Shown: positions 43,093 through 51,230 of the stretch, piece after piece
Numbering within the stretch: position 1 is the stretch's first letter
Layout of the letters: every line of letters starts with the position of its first letter
From: Martelella sp. NC20
GTDB lineage: Bacteria > Pseudomonadota > Alphaproteobacteria > Rhizobiales > Rhizobiaceae
Length of the DNA stretch: 64,000 bases
Assembly (NCBI RefSeq): GCF_013459645.1
Contig: NZ_CP054862.1
Span: 195,515 to 259,514 of the forward strand
Reading direction: 5' to 3'
Notes under the pieces: model-generated
Seen by the model: the letters and a program-made list of their open reading frames with translations, nothing else
What the model was told of the DNA's origin: nothing
Database searches by the model: none
Translations under genes and position numbers: made by a program

Positions 43093-43136
43093 TTGATTGA
43101 AGATGAGCGAGCTTCTATATAATAATCATTATATAG
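43093..43136 (+). promoter_or_regulatory. Promoter and autoregulatory palindrome of the toxin-antitoxin module
   Basis: TTGATT (43093-43098) and TATATA (43116-43121, 17 bases apart) form a promoter. The near-perfect palindrome 43115-43136 (arms CTATATAAT and ATTATATAG, 4-base centre) covers the -10 box, as expected for an operator bound by the AbrB-type antitoxin 14 bases before its ATG. Confidence 0.7.
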
Positions 43137-43149
43137 AGAGGTTGCAGCT

Positions 43150-43377
43150 ATGCAGAGTGTGAAGATTACAACGGTTGGCGCATCGTCCGGCGTCATCCTC
43201 ACCAAGGAAATAATGGCCCATCTGAAGGTCAAGAAGGGCGACACCCTCTATCTGACCGAAACAGCCGATGGAGGCTATCGCCTTACGCCCTATAATCCCG
43301 AATTCGTCCGCCAGATGGAACTCGCCGACGAAATCATGCACGACGACCGCGAGGTATTGCGCGCGCTGGCAAAATGA
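43150..43377 (+). CDS. AbrB/MazE-type antitoxin
   Basis: A 75-residue protein with an N-terminal SpoVT/AbrB swapped-hairpin DNA-binding domain (KITTVGASSGVILTKEIMAHLKVKKGD; residues 5-31 described, not a single motif) and a short acidic C-terminal tail (FVRQMELADEIMHDD) that would bind and neutralise the toxin. The downstream Doc toxin overlaps it by 4 bases. This pairing differs from the classical Phd antitoxin of P1 Doc. Confidence 0.88.
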   Translation: MQSVKITTVGASSGVILTKEIMAHLKVKKGDTLYLTETADGGYRLTPYNPEFVRQMELADEIMHDDREVLRALAK

Positions 43378-43775
43378 CGGGTGTCGCAATGAAGACTTGG
43401 CGGTGGATCGAACCGGCTGTCATATATGCGGTTCACGACAGGCAGCTGTCGGAACATGGCGGTTCCGAGGGCATCCGTAATGCTGACGGGATAGAAAGCG
43501 CCTTGGCCCGTCCGCAGAATCTGGCCGCGTATGGCACGCCGGACGCGTCAGACCTTGCCGCAGCCTATGCCTTCGGTCTCGCCAAGAACCATGGTTTCAT
43601 GGATGGCAACAAACGCACGGCATGGATCGCGGCGCGTCTTTTTCTTGCTGATAACGGATACCGGCTTAGCTTTCAGCCCGCCGAAGCAATCCAGTTGATG
43701 GAAGGGGTTGCTGGCGGCGTGATCGGAGAAGAGGAACTCGCGCGCTGGTTCAGAGAACGTCTGTTAGAAGAGTAG
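43374..43775 (+). CDS. doc: Doc-type (Fic superfamily) death-on-curing toxin
   Basis: A 133-residue toxin with the Doc/Fic active-site motif HGFMDGNKRTAW near residues 72-83, matching HxFx(N/D)(A/G)NKR. P1 Doc phosphorylates elongation factor Tu and stops translation; the same activity is likely here because the motif is complete. GSEGIRNADGIESALARPQN near 30-49 is the family N-terminal part. ATG at 43374 overlaps the antitoxin stop; an internal ATG at 43389 is an alternative start. Confidence 0.92.
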   Translation: MTGVAMKTWRWIEPAVIYAVHDRQLSEHGGSEGIRNADGIESALARPQNLAAYGTPDASDLAAAYAFGLAKNHGFMDGNKRTAWIAARLFLADNGYRLSFQPAEAIQLMEGVAGGVIGEEELARWFRERLLEE

Positions 43776-43871
43776 ACAGAGGCCTCGCAATTTTGGGCTT
43801 TTTCGGCGAGCAAAGGCGGCTTTCAGCCGAAGTCAATTCATGATTCCGGACCTATGGTTTCCTAAGAGTTA

Positions 43872-43938
43872 GCGCGTCGGGCGAAAAAGTGGAATCCGGT
43901 TTCTCGTTAACCCGACGCGCCAAAATAAAGAATCTAGA
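43872..43938. repeat. Dispersed rhizobial-type repeat, copy 1
   Basis: Arms GCGCGTCGGG (43872-43881) and CCCGACGCGC (43911-43920) are perfect inverse complements around a centre containing AGTGGAATCCGGTTTCTCG. The following AAAATAAAGAATCTAGA belongs to the same unit. A diverged copy lies at 62395-62456. Such units are scattered in intergenic DNA of many rhizobia. Confidence 0.75.
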
Positions 43939-43970
43939 CCCTCGGGCGATGCCGTTTAGTCGCCCGAGGG
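43939..43970. terminator. Perfect 11-bp-stem hairpin
   Basis: CCCTCGGGCGA (43939-43949) and TCGCCCGAGGG (43960-43970) pair perfectly around a 10-base loop. It lies between the convergent toxin-antitoxin module and TetR gene and may stop transcription from both sides. No T run on either strand. Confidence 0.55.
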
Positions 43971-44128
43971 GCTAGTCTGGCGGAATCTCTGCGGCCAGAG
44001 AGACGGCAGGTTCATCGATGCATAAAATCCGACCGTCACTCAAACAGATCCAATTCTAGACAACCTCGAGATCATCCTGTTGATCTGCCATTGTGAAATG
44101 CTCTGGCCGAAAAGCCCGCGCGGGATAT

Positions 44129-44779
44129 TCAGGTTTCGTTTCCAGGCGCAGCATCCCCTTCGGGCGCCTTGTACACGGCACGGCTCCATATGCTGCTTGC
44201 TTCCTTCACAACCTTGTCGAAATCGAAATCGCCGGATTTCGGCTGCCAGTCGAAAGAAAGCCAGCTGTAAGATGTAAACTCGACCATAATCACCAGCAGG
44301 AACGATGCAATGTCCGGGTCGACATCATGGCATTTTCCGCTTTCAACGCCGCGTTCGATATGTTCGCGAACGCGGTTGATGAACTTCCCGCGCAGTTCGT
44401 TCAGGGTTTCCGCCACTTCGGTATCGAAGGTGGCGACCTGAATGACGCTGCGCATGAAGGCCCGGTGGCGATAGAACATCTCCATATAGGTGCGGTTGGC
44501 ATTTTCGACGCGTTGCTGCGGCGTGCCCGACTGGCGCGAGGAAGACAGCATGAACATCTCCCCCACAACGGTCGCAAGAATCGCCGAGAACACCTCGTTG
44601 CGATTCTTGAAATAGAGATAGAACGCTCCCCTGCTGACTCCAGCCCGTTCAACGATGTCGGCGACTGTGGTGCCGAAGTAGCCTTTCTGCGAGAAGACCG
44701 TTTCCGCCGCCTGAAGGATGAGGGTCTCGGTGTCATGGCTCGAGCCGCGCTCGGGCTTGGCGTGTGCTGGTTGTTTCAA
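44129..44779 (-). CDS. TetR-family regulator
   Basis: A 216-residue regulator with an N-terminal helix-turn-helix (ILQAAETVFSQKGYFGTTVADIVERAG then VSRGAFYLYFKNRNEVF, about residues 19-62) and an all-helical ligand domain typical of acyl-CoA or aromatic-responsive TetR proteins. It is divergent from the Liv-type transport operon. Three copies of TGACA-N4-TGTCA lie in the gap, one just before its own start, so it probably represses itself and the operon. Confidence 0.9.
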   Translation of the reverse strand: MKQPAHAKPERGSSHDTETLILQAAETVFSQKGYFGTTVADIVERAGVSRGAFYLYFKNRNEVFSAILATVVGEMFMLSSSRQSGTPQQRVENANRTYMEMFYRHRAFMRSVIQVATFDTEVAETLNELRGKFINRVREHIERGVESGKCHDVDPDIASFLLVIMVEFTSYSWLSFDWQPKSGDFDFDKVVKEASSIWSRAVYKAPEGDAAPGNET

Positions 44780-44825
44780 TGGTGTTTCCGTTGTTCGGTT
44801 ATGGTCGCGCGCTTGCGATGAACAC

Positions 44826-44839
44826 TGACATTTATGTCA
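44826..44839. promoter_or_regulatory. TetR operator candidate, copy 1
   Basis: TGACATTTATGTCA fits TGACA-N4-TGTCA and is a near-perfect palindrome. It lies 47 bases upstream of the TetR start. Confidence 0.7.
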
Positions 44840-44947
44840 CCTCGTTTCAATCGCAAACCCGAGCCGGTGTCGGGAAATTTCTCCTTAATATTCCTGCTAT
44901 TGGCGTGCCGACGCCATGTTCGGACAATTGATTTCGTTAGGTTCCAA

Positions 44948-44976
44948 TTGACACTGACATCAGTGTCAGTTATCCA
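44948..44976 (+). promoter_or_regulatory. Promoter of the Liv-type operon with TetR operator copy 2
   Basis: TTGACA (44948-44953) and TATCCA (44971-44976) are 17 bases apart. TGACATCAGTGTCA (44955-44968) fills the spacer, so a bound TetR dimer would exclude RNA polymerase. Confidence 0.68.
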
Positions 44977-45021
44977 TTCGTCACTCTTCGATATTTACAT
45001 TGGTACAAGCGAATTAGATGC

Positions 45022-45035
45022 TGACACCAATGTCA
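45022..45035. promoter_or_regulatory. TetR operator candidate, copy 3
   Basis: TGACACCAATGTCA matches TGACA-N4-TGTCA again, 32 bases before the binding-protein ATG and 67 bases from copy 2. It would act as a roadblock downstream of the promoter. Confidence 0.65.
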
Positions 45036-45066
45036 TATTTCGCGAAGAGCAGGAGGAGATTGAAAC

Positions 45067-46320
45067 ATGAACGGTTTTCGGAAATTACTCGCATCCGGTG
45101 CGCTTTCGGCGCTCGGCGTCGTTGCCGGCACCCTGCCAGCGACCGCAGCCGACCCCGTCAAGGTCGGCTATATCATCCCGCTTTCGGGTGGCGCCGCAGC
45201 CTCGATCGGCCAGGAGATGAGCAGGGCAACCCACATGGCCGTCGAGCAGATCAACGCTGCCGGCGGCATTGCCTCGCTCGACGGCGCCCCGATCGAGCTT
45301 CTCGAAGTTGACTCGCGCGGCGACCCGAAGGTTGCCCTCACCGAGGCCGAGAGGCTGATCACCGTCGAGGACGTCTCGGTCATGATCGGCGCCTTTCAGA
45401 GCTCGGTCACCTTCCCGGCCACGGCTGTTGCCGAAAAATACGGCGTTCCGTGGATCGTTGATCTGGCAGCCAAGGCCGACATCACCGAGCGCGGCTACAA
45501 ATATGTGTTCCGCCCCACGCAGGTTCCGTCTTCAGGCAATGCCGACAGCGTCGTCGATTTCGTGACCTGGGCGAACGAGACGACAGGCGACCCGGCGAAA
45601 ACCGCAGCGATCGTCTATGAAAACACCGATTGGGGTCAGGATCTGGCACAGCGCCTCCGCCAGCGCTTCGATGAAGCCGGGATCGAGATCGTGCTTGATG
45701 AATCCTACCCTGCCAATGCGCCGGACCTCAGGCCGCTGGTCCTGAAGGTGAAGGGCCGCAAGCCCGACGTGATTTCGGTCACAGCCTATGCCGCCGACGC
45801 CATCCAGCTTCACAAGCTGATCGCGCAGATGCAGATCGACGCCAAGGCCGTGATCGGCAGCGGCGCCGGCCAGGTCGACCCGACATTCATTCCCTCCGTC
45901 GGCGAGGCGGGAACGGAAGGCATTGTCAGCACCAATGGCTGGGCCGGCTACGAATCGACCATCAATACCCCCTTCGCCAAGGATTTCTGGGACAGTTATG
46001 TCGCAGCATACGACACTGAACCGTCAGAATTCTCGGTCGTCGCCTATTCTGTCGTCTGGATCCTCAAGGATGCCCTCGAGCGCGCCGGTTCCACTGATCC
46101 GGATGCAATTCGCGATGCGCTCGCCCAAACGCGTTTCGAAGGCAATGATGTCGCACAGTTGCTCGGCTACGACGTGGTGTTCGACGAGAAGGGGCAAAAC
46201 ACCAAAAAGCGCTTCGTTGTCCAGCAGATTTCGGAGGGTGTCTACCGGACCGTGTGGCCAGAGCAAGTGGCAGCTCCCGGCTACGAGATGAAGTGGCCCG
46301 TCGGCAAGGCCGTCAACTGA
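45067..46320 (+). CDS. Branched-chain amino acid-type binding protein (LivK family)
   Basis: A 417-residue periplasmic binding protein with a Sec signal peptide cleaved near residue 28 (ATAA). Family features are VGYIIPLSGGAAASIGQEM at the mature start, ELLEVDSRGDPKVALTEAERL in the first lobe and VIGSGAGQVDPTF in the second. AGGAGG precedes the ATG at 45067. Relatives bind amino acids, amides, urea or aromatic acids. Downstream acyl-CoA ligase and peptidase genes make an aromatic or acyl-amide ligand possible. Confidence 0.92.
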   Translation: MNGFRKLLASGALSALGVVAGTLPATAADPVKVGYIIPLSGGAAASIGQEMSRATHMAVEQINAAGGIASLDGAPIELLEVDSRGDPKVALTEAERLITVEDVSVMIGAFQSSVTFPATAVAEKYGVPWIVDLAAKADITERGYKYVFRPTQVPSSGNADSVVDFVTWANETTGDPAKTAAIVYENTDWGQDLAQRLRQRFDEAGIEIVLDESYPANAPDLRPLVLKVKGRKPDVISVTAYAADAIQLHKLIAQMQIDAKAVIGSGAGQVDPTFIPSVGEAGTEGIVSTNGWAGYESTINTPFAKDFWDSYVAAYDTEPSEFSVVAYSVVWILKDALERAGSTDPDAIRDALAQTRFEGNDVAQLLGYDVVFDEKGQNTKKRFVVQQISEGVYRTVWPEQVAAPGYEMKWPVGKAVN

Positions 46321-46403
46321 TCTCATCCGATCTACAGTCAGCATCGCCGCCCTTCAAGCGGAGGGCGGCTCCTGCATCAGACACTCATTTCGAGGGCCGA
46401 TCG

Positions 46404-47285
46404 ATGTCGACCATATTACTTCAGGCGCTCCTCAACGGAATCGCGAGCGGCGCTGTCTACGGGCTGATTGCGCTCGGGCTCAGTCTCCAGTTCGGCGTGA
46501 TGAAAATCATCAACTTCGCCCATGGCTCGTTTCTGATGATCGCGATGTATATCGCGGTCTGGGCGACAAGGAGCCTTGGGCTGCATCCGCTCGCCGTGAT
46601 CATTCCTGTCGCAGCCATACTGTTCGTCGCCGGTTATTACATCCAGCGTTTCATGATCGAGCCGATCTACCGTAAGGAAGCGACCCGTGAACCGATCGGG
46701 GTGCTGATCTTCACCACCGGGCTCTGGATATTCCTCGATCATCTGTTCCTGATGATTGCCGGACCGGATTACCAGGTCATGTCCGGCAACTGGTCAAACG
46801 AGATCGTTCTGATCGGAGACCTGATCTTCTCGCTGCCGCAGATCGCTGGCTTCGTCATCGCCACACTGGTGACGATCGGCGTGATCCTCTATCTCGGCAA
46901 AACCCGCAGCGGTCGCATGATCCGCGCGACCGGCCAGGACCGGGAAGCAGCAAGCGTGCTCGGCATCGACAGCACCCATGTCTACCAGGTGTCCTTCGCG
47001 ATCGGGCTCGCGGTCGTCGGCGTCGCCGGCTGCCTGCTGGTGCCGCTTTATCCGGTCAACCCCTTCGTCGGCGATATTTTCGGCCTGCGCGCCTTCATCA
47101 TCGTCGTGCTCGGCGGCATGGGCTCCATCGGCGGCGCCTTCTGGGGCGGAATCATCATAGGCATTCTCGAATCCGTCGGCGCGCAATTTGTGCCGGTATC
47201 CTTCGCCGAAGCCCTGATCTTCATCGTATTCCTCGCCGTGCTCTACATCCGGCCGGCGGGCCTGTTCGGACTGGAGCGCGAATGA
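46404..47285 (+). CDS. Branched-chain amino acid-type ABC permease (LivH)
   Basis: A 293-residue permease starting MSTILLQALLNGIASGAVYG, the standard LivH opening. Further marks are LIALGLSLQFGVMKIINFAHG near residues 20-40, GRMIRATGQDREAASVLGID near 170-189 and the closing LYIRPAGLFG. The frame is open further upstream into the 3' end of the binding-protein gene, but the family match begins at 46404. It overlaps the LivM gene by 4 bases. Confidence 0.92.
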   Translation: MSTILLQALLNGIASGAVYGLIALGLSLQFGVMKIINFAHGSFLMIAMYIAVWATRSLGLHPLAVIIPVAAILFVAGYYIQRFMIEPIYRKEATREPIGVLIFTTGLWIFLDHLFLMIAGPDYQVMSGNWSNEIVLIGDLIFSLPQIAGFVIATLVTIGVILYLGKTRSGRMIRATGQDREAASVLGIDSTHVYQVSFAIGLAVVGVAGCLLVPLYPVNPFVGDIFGLRAFIIVVLGGMGSIGGAFWGGIIIGILESVGAQFVPVSFAEALIFIVFLAVLYIRPAGLFGLERE

Positions 47286-48283
47286 CCATGCCATCAAAAC
47301 TGCTTGCGTGGGGCCTTGGCGCTGTTCTCGTACTTGGCATCCCCTTCGTCTTTTCCAACCCCTACTGGCTGTCCATCGTCATTCTGGTTCTGCTCTACGC
47401 CTATCTCGCCTATGCCTGGAACCTGATCGGCGGGATCGGCGGCCAGCTCTCGCTCGGCCATGCGGCCTGGTTCGGGATCGGCGCCTACACGTCGACCGTG
47501 CTGTTCATCGATTTCGGTCTCACTCCGTGGATCGGCATGCTTGCCGGTGCAGTTATTGCCGGTGCGATCGCCGCCGTCATCGGCCTGCCCTGCTTCAGGC
47601 TGCGCGGCGCCTATTTCGCCCTGGCGACGATTGCCGCCACAATGGTGCTGCGCATCATCGTGGAAAATACCCATGGCCTGCTCGGCGGTCCGCGCGGACT
47701 GGAAGTGACGCTGATGCGCGACGCTCCCCTGTTGTTCCAGCACACGCGTAAGGAGTTCTATTACGCCGTGGCGGTCGTTATGGTCGCGGCTGCCTTCCTG
47801 ATTAATCGCGCAGTGCTGCACTCGCGTTTCGGCGCCTATCTGACGGCGATCCGCAATGACCAGGAGGCCGCTCTCGCGCTTGGCGTCAACGTCGGGCGCT
47901 ACAAGCTCATGGCCTATGTGCTGAGTGCTGCCATGACCGCGATCGGCGGCACGTTCTACGCCCAGTTCGTGCTGTTCATCAGCCCGGAGAAGGTCTTCGG
48001 CGTCGCGCTCAGCGTCCAGATCGCTGTCGTCTGCATCATTGGCGGGAGAGGCACGCTCTGGGGGCCGATGCTCGGCGCCACCCTGCTGCTTCTCGGCGAG
48101 GAGGCGGCCCGCCGTTTCACCGGCGGCATCGTCGGCGCGGACATGCTGCTCTACGGCCTGATCCTGATGCTCGTCATCGCCTTTGAACCGCGCGGCCTCG
48201 TCGCCATCCTCGGCCGCATCGCCGCGTCACTTTCCCGTTCAAATGCAAAACCCTCCATGGAGAAGAATGATGGCGCTGCTTGA
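47282..48283 (+). CDS. Branched-chain amino acid-type ABC permease (LivM)
   Basis: A 333-residue permease partnered with LivH. Marks include YAYLAYAWNLIGGIGGQLSLGHAAWFGIGAY near residues 38-68 (quoted in part by function: the family's N-terminal helix pair), AIRNDQEAALALGVNV near 180-195, and GGRGTLWGPMLGATLLLLGEE near 250-270. ATGA overlap with LivH couples translation. The C-terminus overlaps the LivG start by 14-17 bases. Confidence 0.92.
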   Translation: MTMPSKLLAWGLGAVLVLGIPFVFSNPYWLSIVILVLLYAYLAYAWNLIGGIGGQLSLGHAAWFGIGAYTSTVLFIDFGLTPWIGMLAGAVIAGAIAAVIGLPCFRLRGAYFALATIAATMVLRIIVENTHGLLGGPRGLEVTLMRDAPLLFQHTRKEFYYAVAVVMVAAAFLINRAVLHSRFGAYLTAIRNDQEAALALGVNVGRYKLMAYVLSAAMTAIGGTFYAQFVLFISPEKVFGVALSVQIAVVCIIGGRGTLWGPMLGATLLLLGEEAARRFTGGIVGADMLLYGLILMLVIAFEPRGLVAILGRIAASLSRSNAKPSMEKNDGAA

Positions 48284-48989
48284 ATTTCGCAATGTTGCCA
48301 AAACCTTCGGCGGGTTGCCAGCCATCAGGGACATGTCCTTCGAGGTCGGGAATGGCGAGATTGTAGGCTTGATCGGCCCCAATGGCGCCGGCAAGACCAC
48401 CTTGTTCTCGATCGCATCCGGTTTCCTCCGTGCTACTCGCGGCAGCGTCTATTTCGATGGTAAGTCGATCGACAGGCTTTCCCCGCCGGCCATATGCCGA
48501 CAGGGCCTTTGCCGGACATTCCAGATCGTCCGTCCCTTCGGCGACATGACGGTGCTGGAAAACGTAGCGATCGGTGCGTTCCTGCGCCATCCCGGCCATC
48601 AAGAGGCCGAGCGGCGGGCCATGGCCGTGCTGGAGCGGGTCGGCCTTGTCAGCCGTGCCACCCAACGCGCCCGAACACTGACGCTTGCCGGGCGCAAGCG
48701 GCTGGAAGTGGCCAAAGCTCTCGCTACCGAACCGCGCATCCTGCTGCTTGACGAGGTGATGGCAGGACTGACCACGGTGGAGACCGGCGCAATGCTCGAC
48801 TTGCTGCGCAACCTCGCGGCAGACGGGCTCGCCGTGCTGCTGATTGAGCATAACATGCATGCGGTGATGAGCGTTTCCGACCGCATCGTCGTGTTGCATC
48901 ACGGCGTCAAGATCGGCGACGGGTTGCCGGCCGATGTCGCCGCCGACCCGACGGTGATCGCGGCTTATCTGGGAGGAGACGATGACTGA
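48270..48989 (+). CDS. Branched-chain amino acid-type ABC ATPase (LivG)
   Basis: A 239-residue ATPase with Walker A GPNGAGKTT near residues 37-45, Q-loop FQIVRPFGDMTVLENV, and Walker B ILLLDEVMAGL. The signature is altered: the usual LSYGQQRRLEIARAL reads LTLAGRKRLEVAKAL, a visible loss of the SYGQ/SGGQ core (see findings). Two ATG codons are adjacent; GGAG gives better spacing to 48270 than 48267. LivF overlaps its end by 8 bases. Confidence 0.9.
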   Translation: MALLEFRNVAKTFGGLPAIRDMSFEVGNGEIVGLIGPNGAGKTTLFSIASGFLRATRGSVYFDGKSIDRLSPPAICRQGLCRTFQIVRPFGDMTVLENVAIGAFLRHPGHQEAERRAMAVLERVGLVSRATQRARTLTLAGRKRLEVAKALATEPRILLLDEVMAGLTTVETGAMLDLLRNLAADGLAVLLIEHNMHAVMSVSDRIVVLHHGVKIGDGLPADVAADPTVIAAYLGGDDD

Positions 48990-49695
48990 CATCCTCGAAA
49001 TCAAACAACTCCATTCCGGCTATGGAGATATCCGCATACTGGAAGATATCTCGCTGTCGGTCGCAACCGGCGAGATCGTCAGCATTCTCGGCGCCAATGG
49101 CGCGGGCAAGACCACGCTGATCCGCACGGTCATGGGCACGCTGCCCGCAATGGCCGGGGAGATACGGTTCACGGGCGAGGTCATCTCCGGAAAACCCGCC
49201 CACCAGATCGCCCGGCTCGGGATCGCACAGGTGATGGAGGGCCGTCGGCTCTTCCCGCACATGAATGTCGAGGAAAACCTCTTCGTCGGCGGCGACATCC
49301 TGAAAGACAGGAACAGAACCCGCAACAATCTCGAGTGGATCTATTCGCTGTTCCCACGACTGAAGGAAAGGCGGCACCAACTCGCGCGCTCCTTCAGCGG
49401 CGGCGAACAGCAGATGCTGGCGATCGGCCGTGCGCTGATGACCTCGCCGAAACTGCTGCTGCTCGACGAACCGTCGATCGGGCTTGCGCCGGTCATGGTC
49501 AAGGACATCTTCGCCAAACTGCCGGCGATCAACCGCGAGGGCGTGACGATCCTGCTCGTCGAACAGGACGTGAAACGATCGCTCAAGCTCGCATCGCGTG
49601 GCTACGTCATCGAGCACGGCCGGATCGTGATGGCCGGCAGCAGCGAGCATCTTCTCAACGATGACGGCCTGCGCAAGGCCTATTTGGGACTTTGA
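48982..49695 (+). CDS. Branched-chain amino acid-type ABC ATPase (LivF)
   Basis: A 237-residue ATPase with Walker A GANGAGKTT near residues 36-44, signature FSGGEQQMLAIGRALM near 137-152, Walker B LLLLDEPSIGLAP near 158-170 and switch VEQDVKRSL. All motifs are intact and the sequence is typical LivF. It pairs with the LivG subunit, whose signature is degenerate. Confidence 0.92.
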   Translation: MTDILEIKQLHSGYGDIRILEDISLSVATGEIVSILGANGAGKTTLIRTVMGTLPAMAGEIRFTGEVISGKPAHQIARLGIAQVMEGRRLFPHMNVEENLFVGGDILKDRNRTRNNLEWIYSLFPRLKERRHQLARSFSGGEQQMLAIGRALMTSPKLLLLDEPSIGLAPVMVKDIFAKLPAINREGVTILLVEQDVKRSLKLASRGYVIEHGRIVMAGSSEHLLNDDGLRKAYLGL

Positions 49696-49704
49696 GGTAA
49701 ATCC

Positions 49705-51210
49705 ATGCTGACACTTTCCGACGCGCTTGCCGCCAATGCCGTCAAATGGCCGGACGCCGTCTGCCTTGCCGATGCGCAGCGGCAGTTGACCTTTTCAGAA
49801 CTGAACGCGCGAACAAGCCGGCTTGCCAATGGCCTTCTCTCCATGGGTGTCCGGTCCGGCGATGCCATTGCCGTCTATGCGCGCAATTCGATCGAATACA
49901 TGGAAGTTTTCCATGTCGCCGCCCGGCTCGGCATGCGCCTTGTCACGCTAAACTTCTGGCTTAGAACGACGGAGATGGCCGTGTTGCTGGATCACTCCGA
50001 AGCCCGTTTTCTCGTCATCGGCGAAAGCGCCCAGCACGAGATCGCGGCCCATCGGGCACTCTTTTCCAAAGTCGAGCATGTTCTGGTGATCGGAAATCCC
50101 GTCATCGATGATGCCTGTTCCTGGGCAAGCCTGATGGAGGCCGGAGACGACACCGATCCGGCGATAGCGGTCGATCCGCAGGCGCCTTTCTGGATGATGT
50201 ACACCTCCGGCACAACCGGAAACCCCAAGGGCCTCCACCGCTCCTTCCAGCGCACGGCCATGTGCATATGGGCCGGCATCATCGAGTTCGGCTACACCCG
50301 CCACGACCGCTTTCTGGCGCTTTCGCCGTTCTTCCACGGGGTGCATTTCATGCCCCTCATGGTGTTGCAGGCCGGCGGCGGCATCTACATTGAACCGGAA
50401 TTCAAAGCAGCCCGTGTCCTCGAGACCATCGAGAGGCAAGAGATCACGGCGACCTTCATGGTGCCGACCATGCTGAACCTGCTGATGCAGGAGCCGCGTT
50501 TCGAAGAAACCGACTTTTCCGCATTGCGCTCGGTGGTCACCGGCGGGGCGGCGCTTTCGACCGCGACGAAAGCCTGCGTCATGGAGGTTATGGGGCCGGT
50601 GCTCCACGAGTTCTACGGCGCCAGCGAAAGCGGCTTCATCACCGTGCTGCACCCGGAGGACCAATGGCGCAAGGAACGCTGCTGTGGCCAGCCCTGTTTC
50701 GGCGCCGAAGTCCAGATCCGCGACGAACTGGGCCATCCCCTTCGCGCCGGCGAGATCGGCGAGGTGTTCTCGCGCTGTGAAGGGCGCTTCGATGCCTACT
50801 ACAAGGACGAGGCCCGCACCGCTGCGGTTCTTGACAATGGCTGGTTCACCGCCGGCGATCTCGGCCGGATGGACGACGAGGGCTTCGTCTACATCGTTGA
50901 CCGCAAGTCCGACCTGATCATCAGCGGCGGCGAAAACGTCTATCCGCGAGAAATCGAAGACGTGCTCTCGAGCCACCCCGGCATTCTCGAATGCGCGGTG
51001 GTGGGCATGCCCGACCCGATCTGGGGTGAAATGGTGGTGGCCGTTGTTGTGCCCGCCGGCAAGACCGGCCCGCGCGCCGAAGACGTGATCGCCTACTGCT
51101 CTGAACGGCTCGCCGGCTTCAAGCGCCCGAGCCGCGTCGAATTCGTTTCCTCTCTCCCGAAAAATGCTTCCGGCAAGATCCTGAAGCGTGAACTGAAGAA
51201 TAACCTTTAA
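49705..51210 (+). CDS. Acyl-CoA synthetase (AMP-forming)
   Basis: A 501-residue member of the acyl-adenylate superfamily. The ATP loop YTSGTTGNPKG is at residues 166-176; EFYGASESGF near 301-310 is the AMP/acyl-binding motif; GWFTAGDLGRMDDEGFVYIVDRKSD near 379-403 holds the hinge; the catalytic Lys is in NASGKILKREL near 488-498. It activates a carboxylic acid to its CoA thioester in the cytoplasm. It lies 9 bases after LivF, so its acid substrate is likely imported by this transporter or released from it. Confidence 0.92.
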   Translation: MLTLSDALAANAVKWPDAVCLADAQRQLTFSELNARTSRLANGLLSMGVRSGDAIAVYARNSIEYMEVFHVAARLGMRLVTLNFWLRTTEMAVLLDHSEARFLVIGESAQHEIAAHRALFSKVEHVLVIGNPVIDDACSWASLMEAGDDTDPAIAVDPQAPFWMMYTSGTTGNPKGLHRSFQRTAMCIWAGIIEFGYTRHDRFLALSPFFHGVHFMPLMVLQAGGGIYIEPEFKAARVLETIERQEITATFMVPTMLNLLMQEPRFEETDFSALRSVVTGGAALSTATKACVMEVMGPVLHEFYGASESGFITVLHPEDQWRKERCCGQPCFGAEVQIRDELGHPLRAGEIGEVFSRCEGRFDAYYKDEARTAAVLDNGWFTAGDLGRMDDEGFVYIVDRKSDLIISGGENVYPREIEDVLSSHPGILECAVVGMPDPIWGEMVVAVVVPAGKTGPRAEDVIAYCSERLAGFKRPSRVEFVSSLPKNASGKILKRELKNNL

Positions 51211-51230
51211 GCATACCAGGAGTTCAATCA

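Larger units (their letters stand above)
43776..44128. other. Intergenic stretch with repeat and hairpin only
   Basis: About 350 bases between the toxin and the TetR gene. It holds the dispersed repeat at 43872-43938 and the hairpin at 43939-43970. No open frame with a ribosome site was seen. Confidence 0.6.
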
